This document shows positions 1 to 11,460 of a stretch of DNA of 64,000 nt, piece by piece. This stretch comes from Arachis hypogaea (taxonomy: Eukaryota > Streptophyta > Magnoliopsida > Fabales > Fabaceae). The translations under genes were made by a program, and so were the position numbers. Position 1 is the stretch's first letter, and each line of letters opens with the position of its first letter. Location: the NCBI RefSeq assembly GCF_003086295.3, contig NC_092050.1, positions 150,604,699-150,668,698 of the forward strand. Direction: 5' to 3'. The notes beneath the pieces were generated by a model. That model saw nothing but the letters and a program-made list of their open reading frames with translations. It was not told where the DNA came from and searched no databases.

Positions 1-1233
1 CACATCCTTCTTCATAAATCCCATTTTTAGTGTTATATTTAGGGTTGTTAAAATCAGGATTTTGCTCGAAATACTGCAGCAACAATATTGGAAATGTATG
101 TTAGATAATAATTCATAATTTGAGATGAAAAATATAAAATGAATATCATTTATGGGATTCTTAGACAAAATTATTCACCTTATAGTGAACATTTGACTTA
201 TCAAAAGCACACCCAACGGGGAATGTGTCACCTGCAAATTAAATATGTAATTAAATCTCAAATTAGATGATAATTATATATGTTAAACTTTTTTTTTAAT
301 TATATTAATTGCTATAATTATCACTTATGAATTTGAAAGAATAATTCTCTCACCAACGACAGCCCATTGAGGAAGTGAACCAAATTGAGGAAGAAGAAGG
401 ATCTTTCCAAGATCTGAAATCCACCAATAATTAATATCAGCATAATAATGATAATAATGAGAGAATAAATAATATATGCATGGGAACCAAATTGAATATT
501 AGAATTTAATAATGTACAAATATACCATGGATAAGAGCAGTCAAATGCATCCAATCTTCATCGGGAAAATCTTTTCTAATAGCTTCAGCAGATTGTAATA
601 AATGTTGGATTTGAGGTTCATCCAAATCAGGATCACTGTCATCCACCACTGAATTGAGAAGCTCACAACATTCCCATATACCCATTTCTCCTTTGTTGAA
701 TTTCCCATACTCCTCTCTCATTTTCTTCACCTATACAATTAATTTAGGTCAGCATCAAATCAAAATATATTTTGATGAAAATTATTGAAAGAAACATCAT
801 GCATGCATGTTTTCTTACATAGTCATATGTCTGGTTGATGTGTTGTTGCTTATAGAATTCCTCTACACCCTTTTGCCTTTCACTTTCAGCATCATAGCTC
901 CTGCCAAAATGTTCAACAAAAAATTCCAAGTTAAAAGAGTTAAATTGAAAAAGTAAAATCAAAGGAGATTAATAATGGAAATGGAATTGCAACCTGAATG
1001 AATGTCCAAATGCATTGGTGTCTGGAGCATCAAATCCCTTGGATGATTCATCATTGGTTTCTGATGATTGTGCCATGTTCTTTGCAACTTCTATATATAT
1101 ATACAGAGAGATCCATGAAACAATGCAAAAACATCACATTAGAACTTGTACCTAATTAAGAAATATAAAAATAACGGAACTGTGTTATAGACAATGAATA
1201 AGATTAACAAGTGATCATACCAGCGGTTGACAT
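1..1233 (-). CDS. MIOX: myo-inositol oxygenase, 5' part (partial at window edge)
   Basis: MIOX is a cytosolic di-iron enzyme that cleaves myo-inositol to D-glucuronate, feeding UDP-glucuronate and cell-wall or ascorbate metabolism. Spliced by eye with GT-AG borders, the coding exons are 1221-1233, 994-1090, 819-900, 526-730, 354-413, 179-231 and 1-73, where the window cuts the gene. Phase is kept across every junction, giving about 194 codons against roughly 300 in the family. The protein starts MSTAEVAKNMAQ. It then shows the family blocks SYDAESERQKGVEEFY, MREEYGKFNKGEM, DSDPDLDEPQ, the metal-binding HD in IHDLGK, and PQWAVVGDTFPVGCAFD. The first coding exon is only 13 nt. No stop or frameshift is seen, so this looks like a working host gene. 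The C-terminal ligands lie outside the window. The family call is very secure; activity is inferred. Confidence 0.95.
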
Positions 1234-1320
1234 TTTTATTGTATGTCAAGAAAAATACAGAACCAAATCACCTAAGAAACAAATCACTGATGAAACATGA
1301 AATCAATTGAATAATCCAGG

Positions 1321-1332
1321 GGTATTTATAAT
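1321..1332 (-). promoter_or_regulatory. probable TATA box of the MIOX gene
   Basis: On the minus strand the sequence TATAAATACC lies about 90 nt upstream of the MIOX start codon at 1233. This is the position expected for a plant core promoter with a short 5' leader. The assignment rests on sequence and spacing only. Confidence 0.55.
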
Positions 1333-1333
1333 C

Positions 1334-2305
1334 CAATTCAAAACCTCCTTGCCGGGTAATTAGGAAGCAACTAAAACTAAACCGCAAAATTATTGTTCCT
1401 GAATCTTTTCTTCACCACAAAATGTTACTAGCTAAATATGGCTATGGCCTTAAAATAGCAAGACCTTACAACCGTCAATTTATTCCTCTTTCTTATTTTA
1501 TTTTATTTTATTTTATTTAGATTGTCCAACCAAGCCCATTAGAATGAAAACAAAAAAAAATCAAAAATGGGCTTGACAAAAACACAATGGATAGGATTTT
1601 GATGCATGCTATTTTTATCTTTTATATACTATACTATATATAGCATTCTGATATGAGGCTAGCTATTATTAGACCTTAGAGAATTTGCCAATTAAGTGCA
1701 ATAGTATGCGTTACAGCCCACAACCCATTACCCTATAATGAAATCAACATCAACTTTATGAAATTTGGCTTTCAATAAATACTTTGGATCATTATTTCTT
1801 CTTTTTAATTAGTTCGTCACTATTACTGAATAAACTACCTTTTTTTTTTTAACAAAACCATCCATCATTATTGGAGGGTGTTTAAGGGGGATAGGTTCAA
1901 TCGGCTAAGCCTAATCCTTGATGGATATTAGATTAGCTTATATATTTTATAATCAAAATTGTCAGTATTCAAATTTTTTATAATAACAATGATATCATAT
2001 TCGACAGTAATTTTTTTGGGTACATCAACTATTAGTATTAATTTTTTTCTATAATATCACTAAGTCTAATATGTCAAAGACTAATTTACTGCAAATTGAA
2101 AATTTTATTTAAGATTTTGTTATTAGTATGGTACTTCTCAATTCGACATGTTAAAAACTAATTTATCATGAATCAGAGTTCTGTTTAAAAATTTATCGTT
2201 GACTAATAAATTGCCATACACATAAAGTGAAATTTGAACTATTGATATTTATTTAAGCGAACAAATAAATTAACTATTTTTAATCGAAATTAATTTTATT
2301 TATAA
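1334..2305. other. MIOX upstream region and AT-rich intergenic DNA
   Basis: No coding sequence is seen. A short TTTTA pentanucleotide run lies near 1496-1520. The part next to the gene probably holds the MIOX promoter. The rest is featureless AT-rich DNA up to the foldback element. Confidence 0.5.
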
Positions 2306-3703
2306 ATATTCTTTAGGACAACTTACTTAAATAAATTAAGTGAAAGAAGAATTTATCCAATTAAATATTTTTAAATACCAAGATACAAATGTATTTTTTT
2401 ATAATTCTATAGAAACCATTATTAGCAGTAGCGGTTTAAGGAAGAACATAAACCGTTACTAGCAGCTATGGTTTATGTGTATTGGTGACATAATAGAAAC
2501 CGCTATAGACAGCAACGATTTATGTGGAAGGAGGTCTGCACATAAATCGCTGGAGACAATAGCGGTTTACGTGTAATGTATTGTATGCATATAGTGCTTG
2601 GCTATGTATACCCATCCAAGCCATTGAGGTAGTAGTAGAATGCCATTTTTTATGGTGAAGAAAATTTTTTAATTCTAATGCATTACTCTAGGAAAATTAA
2701 GAAAAGCAAAATGCACCGGTGAAATTTACAAATAGAAAATCGATTAGTCTTTTTATTCAGTCGTGGATTGGCAGAGATAAAAAAAAATTGGGTGTGCGTG
2801 GGACAGTAAAAAAATTGTTTTGCAAGAATATATTGAATAATTATGTTGATAATGAATTTTGTGTTCCATGTTTATTGTGATAATTTTTTTTAAAAACAAA
2901 AAAAATATTTTATTTCATTAAAAAGAAAATATAGAATTTAAAATTCAAGAGATAAAAAACCTCAAATTTCACAATACAAAAATACAAGGAATATGTACTT
3001 TTTGGGATGCGAAAAAAAATTATAGCAAGAATTTATAGATTTTCACTAATGTGAGTTATTTTACAATTTTTACTTCCTATATGTGTGTATTTTTATATTA
3101 TAAAATTTGAGAATTTTTTTATATTTTGAATTTTAAATTCTATATGTTCTTTTTAATGAAATAAATTTTTTTTTCCTTTAAAAAAAGTTATCACAACAAT
3201 CATGAAACACAAAATTCATTATCAACGTAATTATTCAATGTTTTTGTAAAACAATTTCTTTACTTACCTTGTTCCAGACACACCTAACTTTATTTTTTAT
3301 TTCTGCCAATCAATGACCTGATAAAAAGACTAAGCGTGTTTTTTATTTGTAAATTTCACTCGTGTCTTTTGTTTTTCTTAATTTTCCTAAAACAATGCAC
3401 TAGAGTTAAAAAATTCTTTTTACCGTTTTACTGCTACCTCAATACCTTAAATAAATATACATAACCAATCACCATATGCATACAATACATTACACATAAA
3501 TTATTACTGTCTTTAACGGTTTATGTTCATACTGCATTACACATAAATCGCTACTGTTTATAACAGTTTATGCCCAAACTTCCTTAAATCACTATCACTA
3601 GTAACGATTTATGTTCTCCCTTCAACCACTACTAATTTTTATAAAATTATAAAAAAATACATTTGTATCATGATATTCTGTGTAAGTAAATTGTCCTATT
3701 CTT
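2306..3703. repeat. long foldback (inverted-repeat) element, about 1.4 kb
   Basis: The left half reappears reverse-complemented in the right half almost throughout, with the axis near 3020. Matching blocks include GATACAAATGTATTTTTTTA (2382 onward, against the end at 3669), AGGACAA with TTACTTA near both outer ends, TAATGAATTTTGTGTT, and AGAATTTAAAATTCAA. The left outer part has about 40 bp not present on the right. Near both ends a motif like AGCGGTTTATGTG is repeated several times in alternating orientation. No open frame is present. Foldback or MITE-type DNA elements look like this. A transcript would form a hairpin with arms of roughly 650 nt. The exact ends and target duplication could not be fixed. 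Confidence 0.8.
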
Positions 3704-3997
3704 TATTACTTTGCTTTTTTTTTTTTTTCACATCAATACCTATCTCGGCCAAGCTAACTAGCCCCATTTATATTACGGAATCAAATTCCTTTTAACTTTT
3801 TTATATATTTTTGGCATGAAATCACATACATGTGGTTTGACCCGTAATATATAATAATAAAAAAATTGCAAAAGTTTGTATTTTAAAAAAGCTAATAAAA
3901 ATATTTAAAATAATGGATAATGATATATTTTTCTGTTAGAATTATAAATTTAATCTTAAAATACAAACCAAATATTAGAAATATTATAAAAACATAT
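3704..3997. other. AT-rich spacer
   Basis: Nothing recognisable is seen between the foldback element and the first solo LTR, apart from poly-T and poly-A runs. Confidence 0.5.
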
Positions 3998-4520
3998 TGT
4001 TAGAATTTTTTAGAATTTTTTAATCCAAAGATTATTTATATTAAATTATTAAAAAATAAAATACTTGAATGCGAAAATGTACTTGAATTCATGAATATGA
4101 TTGAAAGAGTTTGATTTTTTGATCTTCCTCAACTAAAATTTTCTATATTTCTAATAGGACAGCTAAATTGTAACTTTTCTTTTATGGAAAAGAGTTGATG
4201 AGGCGATTTTGGTATATTGGAAACCGAAACCTAAAGTCATTATTTATATTTGAGCATGATACCTGTTAAACTTTAAAGTCCAAATAAAAATAGTATCTAA
4301 AGTGTAAAAGATAATATATCTAAAATTCAAAAGATAATATCTAGTTTTATTCTCATTTAATTCCAAATAAAAAATAATTATGACTTATTTAATTTAATAT
4401 TTACAACAATAAATGAGATCACCGTTATATAAATCGTTTAATTTAAAATAACATAATTTATAAATATAATTAATATATATTACACACAAATAAATTAAAA
4501 AATTAAATAGTTTCCTAACA
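3998..4520 (-). mobile_element. solo LTR of a Ty1/copia family (copy 1)
   Basis: The 523-bp segment runs TG...CA (on the minus strand TGTTAGGAAACTATT to TTCTAACA) and is flanked on both sides by CATAT (3993-3997 and 4521-4525), a perfect 5-bp target duplication. Read on the minus strand it matches the LTR of the copia element at 45930-51760, for example CATGCTCAAATATAAATA, CCAATATACCAAAATCG and CAACTCTT. No internal region or second LTR is present, so the element was reduced by LTR-LTR recombination. Confidence 0.88.
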
Positions 4521-6028
4521 CATATATTATTAATAAATGCAATTCCACGATGGTTTAGGTTAGTGTTAAAGCAATAAATAATATTGAAGCATTATAATAT
4601 TATCTGCACGAGCGAGCAAGTTGCATAATTACCCTCTATCTCTTCCATGCCTTTAATTTCATATATGGGTCCCAACTTTACTTCATTCCCATTTACCAAC
4701 CCAAAAAATATGTAAAATGCGTATCTTCTTTTTCATAATCATTTACAACCTATTGTCCCTACATCTGTACTATATACATATATATCCGGGAATTAAGATT
4801 CTCTAGATCTAGTTAGATATATATTTATTTATGTATCTAAGTATTTTAATCATTTAATATTTTAAATCACTAATTAAATGATATGATATTAAAATTTTAG
4901 AATTTTATCTTTGTTATTTTTAAAAAATAATATAAAAAAATTTATTCAAAATTTATACCTCAAATTCCAAAACAAAAATCTTGTAGAAAAAAAGTTTAAT
5001 TTTGATTTATTAATAATATAAAATATTTTATATAATAATTTAATTATATTCATTTTTAAATAATTATTTATGTAATTAATATAAAATATAATTATTTTTT
5101 CCTGATATATATGATAATACATAAATAAATATACCAACAGTATATCAAAATTAAATTTTATAAAAGAATATATTAAATAGATAATTTAATGGTATTGTTT
5201 CTGAATAAAAAATCTAAGTAAGCTTAATTTTATGTCGTTAAATCTTTCTAGCTAGTGGAGTTCAAAAAGTTCTTTTAACGCACAAACACTAATGATATAG
5301 TATCTGTAAAATGTTACTAATATTATAATTAATTAATTAGAAACTAGATACTTATAATATAATAGCTTTTCTTTTTTTCTGAAAAAAAAAATTATTTCCC
5401 TTGGTATTTTAGTCATCAAAATCTACCAAGCAATTTGGACAAAAGAGAACATATCACATCGATGTGACCTTCCCCTAACTGATATTCAACTTGCATTCAA
5501 TATTCAATAGGAAGAGCTTTAATTATATCGAAAATATTGGTGTTCTAGTTATTCTAATTATGGATTTAAATTATAAAAAATATATATAATATATATTAAT
5601 TAAAATCAACAGTTAAAACAATTGAAATACTGGTATTTCTGGTACACTTAAAATTTTTCATATTCAATATATATAACTATTATAGAATCAAATTGATGTC
5701 ATAATATAGAGATTATATATATGTAGTAGAAGCATACTCATACATATATATTTATAGATAGATATATGTCCCTCTCATGGACATAAATATCACTTAAAAA
5801 GAAAGCATCTGGGTGACAATTGTAATTAACTCGTTCATGGATTTCAACGATATATATAAGACAGTGCACTTCAGTTTCAGTTGCACACACATTAGGCTAC
5901 AAAAAAGTAATATAACTATGTATGTGTATAGAAATGTCTTTTTCTTTCACTATTTCAAAATAAGAATAACATCTTCGCGTGCTATCTTGCCTAATTTTCG
6001 AACCCAACATGCTGATTGTGATCGATTA

Positions 6029-6075
<47 letters not shown>

Positions 6076-6158
6076 AATTAAAGAATCTTATTTTATAGCT
6101 TCTGAATTTCTACCAAATTAGTTATCCACTACTACTCTCCACAATATAATTATAAGTT
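4521..6158. other. AT-rich intergenic DNA
   Basis: No gene is seen. Open frames in this stretch are short, of simple composition and without family motifs. It contains the (AT)n microsatellite listed separately. Otherwise nothing was recognised. Confidence 0.5.
6031..6072. repeat. (AT)n microsatellite
   Basis: A pure AT dinucleotide run of 42 bases. Confidence 0.98.
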
Positions 6159-6607
6159 TGTTGAAAATTCTAAAATTCATTTCATCTAAAGACCATTTAT
6201 ATTAAATTATTAAAAAGGGGATATTTGAGAGCAGAAGTGTACCTAAATTTGTAATTATAATCGAGAGTATTTGATTTTTTTATCTTTTTCAATCAAAGTC
6301 TTCTATATCTTTAATAGGGTTGAATTGCAATTCTTCCAATGTAAAAAGAGTTACGGAAGCAGTTTTAATGTATTGGAGACCAAAATTCTAAAGTCACTAT
6401 TTATATTTGAGTGTGAGACATCTATTAAACCCTAAAACCTAAATAAAATAGTATCTCTGATTTTATTCTTATTTAATTCAGTATTTATGAAAATAAATAA
6501 GATCACTATTATATAAGTCATTTAATATAAAATAGTTTAATTTGTAATTATAATTAATTAATATATGTATTATCCATAAATAATTAAAAAATAATATTTT
6601 TTTAACA
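6159..6607 (-). mobile_element. solo LTR of the same Ty1/copia family (copy 2)
   Basis: The 449-bp segment runs TGTTGAAAATTC to TTTTTTAACA on the plus strand and is flanked by AAGTT on both sides (6154-6158 and 6608-6612), a perfect 5-bp target duplication. Its inner sequence is clearly related to copy 1 and to the element at 45930-51760 (TATTTATATTTGAG, AAAGAGTT and the ATTTGATTTTTT blocks on the plus strand). It is shorter and more diverged than copy 1, so it is probably older. Confidence 0.87.
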
Positions 6608-7807
6608 AAGTTATCTATTTAAAAAAGAGTATTGCTACATACATAATTAAATTATTTTAATAATTAAATTTAATCAAATTAGTCTAATATTAGTAGAATG
6701 AAAACTAATTAAAAAAAACTAAAAAAAATTATTGAATTTGGTTAAGAAATAACTTTCTCACATCACTTTTCTACCTCAAAAATTTCCTCAAAAAGAGAAA
6801 TAAGGTTTTCGGTCACTCAAAAAGATATGTATGTGTTGTATAAGTAAATTATTAAAATTATATTTACATTTAAAATTTGATGATTTTATGTAAAGTAATT
6901 TTTTTCTCAATTTTTTTTGTGAATGGTTGAACATTCTTATATAAAATGAAAAAGAGATCTAGAGTTATTTTTTTAATTATTTTGTCACATTTTTCATAGT
7001 AACGAAACTTAGGTAAACCCAACTTGGGAGATTGAGCTACAGATTAAACAAAGTACCATTCGCAACAAACCACTTGAAAAACCAAAAAGCATAAATAATT
7101 AATATTTAATTTAAAAATATAACAATTAATAAATTTTATACATTCAAAATTTACTATAAAAAATAAAAAGCACAAAATATAAAAAAGCAACAACCAAAAA
7201 CCCATTATTATTAATGACGGATTAAAAAAATTTTGACAGTGAAAATAAAATATATATATAACATAATAATAATTTGAGTTTAGTTAATATGTGTTTTTAA
7301 GACACATGATAAACTTAATATTAGTGGAAGGTTTTAAATTTTTTTTATTTAGTAACTGCAAAATAAATACATTAAAAATTTAAATTTTTTGTATTTTTAA
7401 TAAAAATATTCTAAATTTGTAATCTTAATATATACTTTTAAGACACAAGATAAATAAATTTTAATAATTTTTATAATAAAAATATTATATTACATAAAAA
7501 TCAATTATAAAATTGTTTATTAACCATTATGTATTTGTTATAAATATATTTATTGTTTAATTCATTTTCAATATGTATTTTATATTTCAATATATATTCT
7601 ATACGAATAGTTACTTTTTATGTACATATAGCATAATTATTGTTATAATTATATTTTGTTATTGTAAAATATGATTAGTCTTCAAAATATATAATTTATA
7701 AACTAAAACACTAAAATAATAATATATATTTTATAATTCTATTTTTTAGGTTTCATATTTTTAAAAAAATTGAGTAATTTTTTTTTAACAATACAATCGA
7801 AATATCT

Positions 7808-7879
<72 letters not shown>

Positions 7880-8152
7880 TTAAACAATTATTTAAAAATT
7901 CACTTTTCATACAATCAAAAGCCAACTCTCAGTGATATTTATAATTGAAAAATTTTTTTTCAATTAATATAGTTGCTACAGAAAAAATTAAAAATAATTT
8001 TAAAAAAAGATAAATAATATCTTTTGAGTTTATTTTTAAGAAAAAACACTAATCTTATTTAAATTGAGAATTAATCATTCTAATAAACATGTAATATGAA
8101 ATTCTTAAACTGAATATTAAGTACTAAAAGTTGAGTAAAAAATTAGAATAAT
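6608..8152. other. AT-rich intergenic DNA with long (TA)n run
   Basis: No gene or element was recognised apart from the TA microsatellite at 7811-7877. Confidence 0.5.
7811..7877. repeat. (TA)n microsatellite
   Basis: A pure TA run of about 67 bases, the longest simple repeat in the window. Confidence 0.98.
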
Positions 8153-8307
8153 GTTACATGTACACCAAAATTAGCTACTAAAATCAGCCACTAGTATAAA
8201 ATATATATTGAAATACAAATACATTAAAAATAAATTAAACCACATATATATTTATACACAAATATATTGGTGACTGATTTTAGTAGCTGATTTTGGTGTA
8301 CAAATAA
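8153..8307. mobile_element. MITE, TACACCAAAATTAGCTACTA family
   Basis: This is a roughly 155-bp hairpin. The left end TGTACACCAAAATTAGCTAC is mirrored by the right end TAGCTGATTTTGGTGTACA. The centre is AT-rich and there is no coding capacity. Degenerate relatives are seen near 16715-16860, 25770-25885 and 56270-56393. Confidence 0.8.
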
Positions 8308-8929
8308 ATTTTTAAAAAAATTATTGTGAAATTAAATTCAATAATTTAATATAAATAAATAAATATTATTATCATATACTATTAAAATTTTTTTTTAAAT
8401 TATAGTGAAAACAGTTATCCCACTATAATGTATATATAAATCTGTCCCTGGTTACTATAATATTATTTTGGTCATGCTTTTAAATATTTTTAAAAATTTA
8501 TTTGATGTTTGTATTTTTTGAGTTATTTTTATTAGAAATACCAATTTTTGGGTACCTTTTGATAATTACCCATCATGGACTGAATTTAAACACTGAACTC
8601 ATGTAGACACCGAAAAGAACCACTGAACTCATGTTCTTTCCTCTCTAAAATACATGTTACTTTAAAATTTTAGTACATTTAAAAACTATATATTTAAATA
8701 TTAACTAATTAATATATAAATATATTAAAACTTTTAGTGTGGTAAAACCATAAAATGACTCTCCTCGTTTTAAAATAACTACTGTTGTTTTGACTTTTAT
8801 ATACTAAAAATTAATATTTTAGATATAATTTAGGTCTAAATATATTAGTTTTTTAATGTTAAAAAAAAGTCAATGCAACATTTATTTTAAAAAAAAGAAG
8901 AAAAAAGGAAAGTAATTATTTTTAATATG
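8308..8929. other. AT-rich intergenic DNA
   Basis: No gene was recognised. A small direct duplication is seen near 8588-8632 (CACTGAACTCATGT twice). Confidence 0.5.
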
Positions 8930-9180
8930 GAGATAAAGATGGTATTTTGGTTGAATATTAGTATTTAAAATGTATTACAGTATTAATATTGTGAAAGTGT
9001 GAAAAAAGTGTCCAACACGCATTCTGCGTGTTGCCAGTTACCAGGATGATAAATGACACATGTTCAATACGTATCTTGCGTGTTGACTTTCTATCTACAA
9101 AATTCACCCACATATAATTACATTAAATAATCTCATTTTCAACCAAAAAAAATACTAATATTTTTCTATATAAAAAAAAA
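8930..9180. repeat. possible small inverted-repeat element with two palindromic cores
   Basis: GGTATTTTGGTTGAATAT near 8941 is mirrored by TTTCAACCAAAAAAAATAC near 9137. Between them lie two palindromic units, CAACACGCATTCTGCGTGTTG (21 bases, 9013-9033) and a related AATACGTATCTTGCGTGTTG near 9065. The ends are not defined, so this may be a MITE or a fragment of one. Confidence 0.4.
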
Positions 9181-9802
9181 GAAGCTAGTTATACATGTTA
9201 CAACTAGTACAAAACTGGTGGAGCAAGAAAGGGACTGATCAGAGCTGAAACAAATAGAAGAACCAAGTCAGAGTTGATTAAGGCTGTTTCTACTTTCTAA
9301 CTTTATTATTACAATTTGTAATTGTACAAAAGTGGGGGAAACATGAGAATTACTGAATTCTTTATCAAGAAAAAATCAATCCAAAATTTTATTTCAAGAT
9401 AATTTGTCGAGGTTAGGGTCTAGGAAAGCATGACAAAGATATCCATGTAAAACCTATTTGGCATATTGAGAATATCAAAATAAGATTGGTTAATAATTTA
9501 TTATTTTTTTAATATTCTATTTTACCTAAATATAAAGAATATTTACTGGCATTATTTTGTATCTTCTATTAGCTTAAATAAACTTTATACTAAAATATTA
9601 AAATTGATCATAAAAAATACAAACGCTAATTAATAAAATCAACCATAAAAATTTTAAAATTGAATTGTAATCATGAAAGATTGCTTCATTTGATAATTTT
9701 GACCATTGTAATAAACTAAGAGTGGAGGAATAAAACAGATAAGTGGTGATCGCAAAAAAAAGAACATTGAAAATAACAATAAAAAATACATAAAGTAGTA
9801 AA
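9181..9802. other. AT-rich intergenic DNA
   Basis: No gene was recognised. An 88-codon open frame on the minus strand at 9598-9864 is AT-driven, overlaps the start of the next element and shows no motif. Confidence 0.5.
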
Positions 9803-9897
9803 GAATAATTTATATTAATAAACCAATATTCATCCAATTTTAAGCGAATTATCCAAAATAACAAATATAACGTGAATCATTCTAATTATATTTTTAT

Positions 9898-10232
9898 GCA
9901 AATCGAAATAGATAGACAAAATTTAAGCATAAATCGAAACAATCAGGTTCAAGTTATATATTTTTGCATGATATCCTAGTAAATCTAATCAACCTGTTTC
10001 AATTTATACATGCATGCATGGTATCCTAATAAATCTAAACATACTATTTCGATTTAGTCTTCGATTGTCCATAGTAATTCAAAACACACCGTTTCGATTT
10101 ATACACATGAAAAGCCCATAGTAATTCGGCTCTCCCTGTTTCGAATTATCCACGGTTGGTAATTCAAACGAGTCTAATTAGATTTACTAGGAGGATCCCT
10201 ATAAATATAGTTCGAATTGGACTCATTCGAAC
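9898..10232. repeat. left subterminal palindrome array
   Basis: A series of imperfect palindromes of about 30 bp, each with an AAATCGAA- or AATTCGAA-like half-site facing its mirror, for example AGTAATTCAAAACACACCG followed by TTTCGATTTATAC, and GTTCGAATTGGACTCATTCG. They form most of the left terminal repeat and lead directly into the PMD promoter. Confidence 0.7.
10200..10209 (+). promoter_or_regulatory. TATA box of the PMD gene (first MULE)
   Basis: TATAAATAT sits about 100 nt upstream of the first PMD exon, inside the left terminal repeat. The same TATA and palindrome arrangement precedes the PMD gene of the second element (62813-62822). Confidence 0.6.
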
Positions 10233-10300
10233 CACGATTCTAAAATGCTGTCCTACCAAATCCTCAACACAACCACTCCAACATTTGAAAAATAACGTGA

Positions 10301-11460
10301 TTGGGATAACCCGAACCGTCTTTATCGTTTGGATGGAATTGTCCATATTGCTGGTGTCATCAATGAAAAAGTTAGTGTATACATTTTTTTTTTCGAAAAT
10401 AATATTAAATGTTTTACGTTAATTTTTTGTCTCTTTTATTGATGGTCGTTATTACAATTGTTAAACTAGATAGAGTGGTTAGATTAGTGGCTTAATAATC
10501 TATAAAGGTTTGATCGAACAAGTTCTAATTTGGATAGTGGTTACAAATAAGCAGAAGAATATGAGTAGTGAAGATAATGTGTAGTGAAACTTAGTTAGAA
10601 TAAGACTAGTCAATGAAATTGATGTTGTGAATTGGGTTGTTAGTAAAAATCTTTTATTAGTATTAAACATATTTTTATTAGGCCTAGTTTGATGAATACA
10701 TAAATTTATTTTGTGCTTGTACCCGTAAGATTATTTGGTTGCGTTTATGGCATTATTTGGATTAAGAGATGCATTAGTTGATATTGTTATGTAAATATGT
10801 TTTGATGTGGTTATAAGAGACAATTTATTTTGTTGTTTATGCAGCCTTACCGATGTATCGGTAGCATGAGACGTCAGCGAGGTATGCGTCTAGATGAGAG
10901 AATCATTCCGTACTTGCAGATGGCCGGTTTATACCATCTTGCCAGGCTGAACGAGACTTGGTTTAGGTTGCATGAGCCGTTGGTGAGTGCATTCGTGGAA
11001 AAATGGCGTCTGGAGACACACACGTTTTATATACCATTCGGAAAGTGAACGATTACGCTACAGAACGTGGCATACCAATTTCGGCTGCCGATCGATGGAC
11101 AGTACGTCAGTAGATGCTTGACGGAGTTTGAGCGATACATCAAAGGCGGTCGCCCAACGTAGGTGTGGTTCCAGGAGCTGCTGGGTTTATTGCCTCCTGT
11201 GAACAGCACGACAAGTTTACGGTGAGATGCAGTTGGATGCAGGACACATTCGGAGAGATTCCTGATGGCGCCGATAACGCCACTGTTAGGAGGTATGCCG
11301 GGGCCTATATCATGATGTTTTTGGGACTCATCTATTTGGCGACAAGTCCGGTACTCGCCTGCACATTCGATGGCTGCCATACATAGCCAGGCTTGAGGAC
11401 ATGGGTAGGTACAGTTGGGAATCAGCTCCTCTGTCATGGTTAGCCCAGCTGCGGAGTGAC
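10301..11460 (+). pseudogene. plant mobile domain (PMD) protein, broken
   Basis: PMD proteins are a transposon-linked family in flowering plants, often annotated as serine/threonine-protein phosphatase 7 long form homologue; their biochemistry is poorly known. Exon 1 (10301-10370) encodes the NPNRLYRLDGIVHIAGVIN block. A GT-AG intron follows (10371-10844), and exon 2 begins PYRCIGSMRRQRGMRLDER. Next come IPYLQMAGLYHLARLNETWF, LVSAFVEKWRLETHTFYIPF, ITLQNVAYQFRLPIDGQYVS and, in a shifted frame, DTFGEIPDGADNATVRRYAG and WLPYIARLEDMGRYSW. The start codon is damaged compared with the copy at 62934 (ATTGGG where that copy has ATGGGGG). Two tryptophan codons have become stops (TGA at 11046, TAG near 11160), and frameshifts follow. 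The gene ends abruptly where it runs into the transposase. It cannot make the full protein. Confidence 0.88.

Noticed and set aside
9598..9864. 88-codon hydrophobic minus-strand frame
   Set aside because: It is AT-rich composition, overlaps the MULE terminus and has no start context or homology that I can see.
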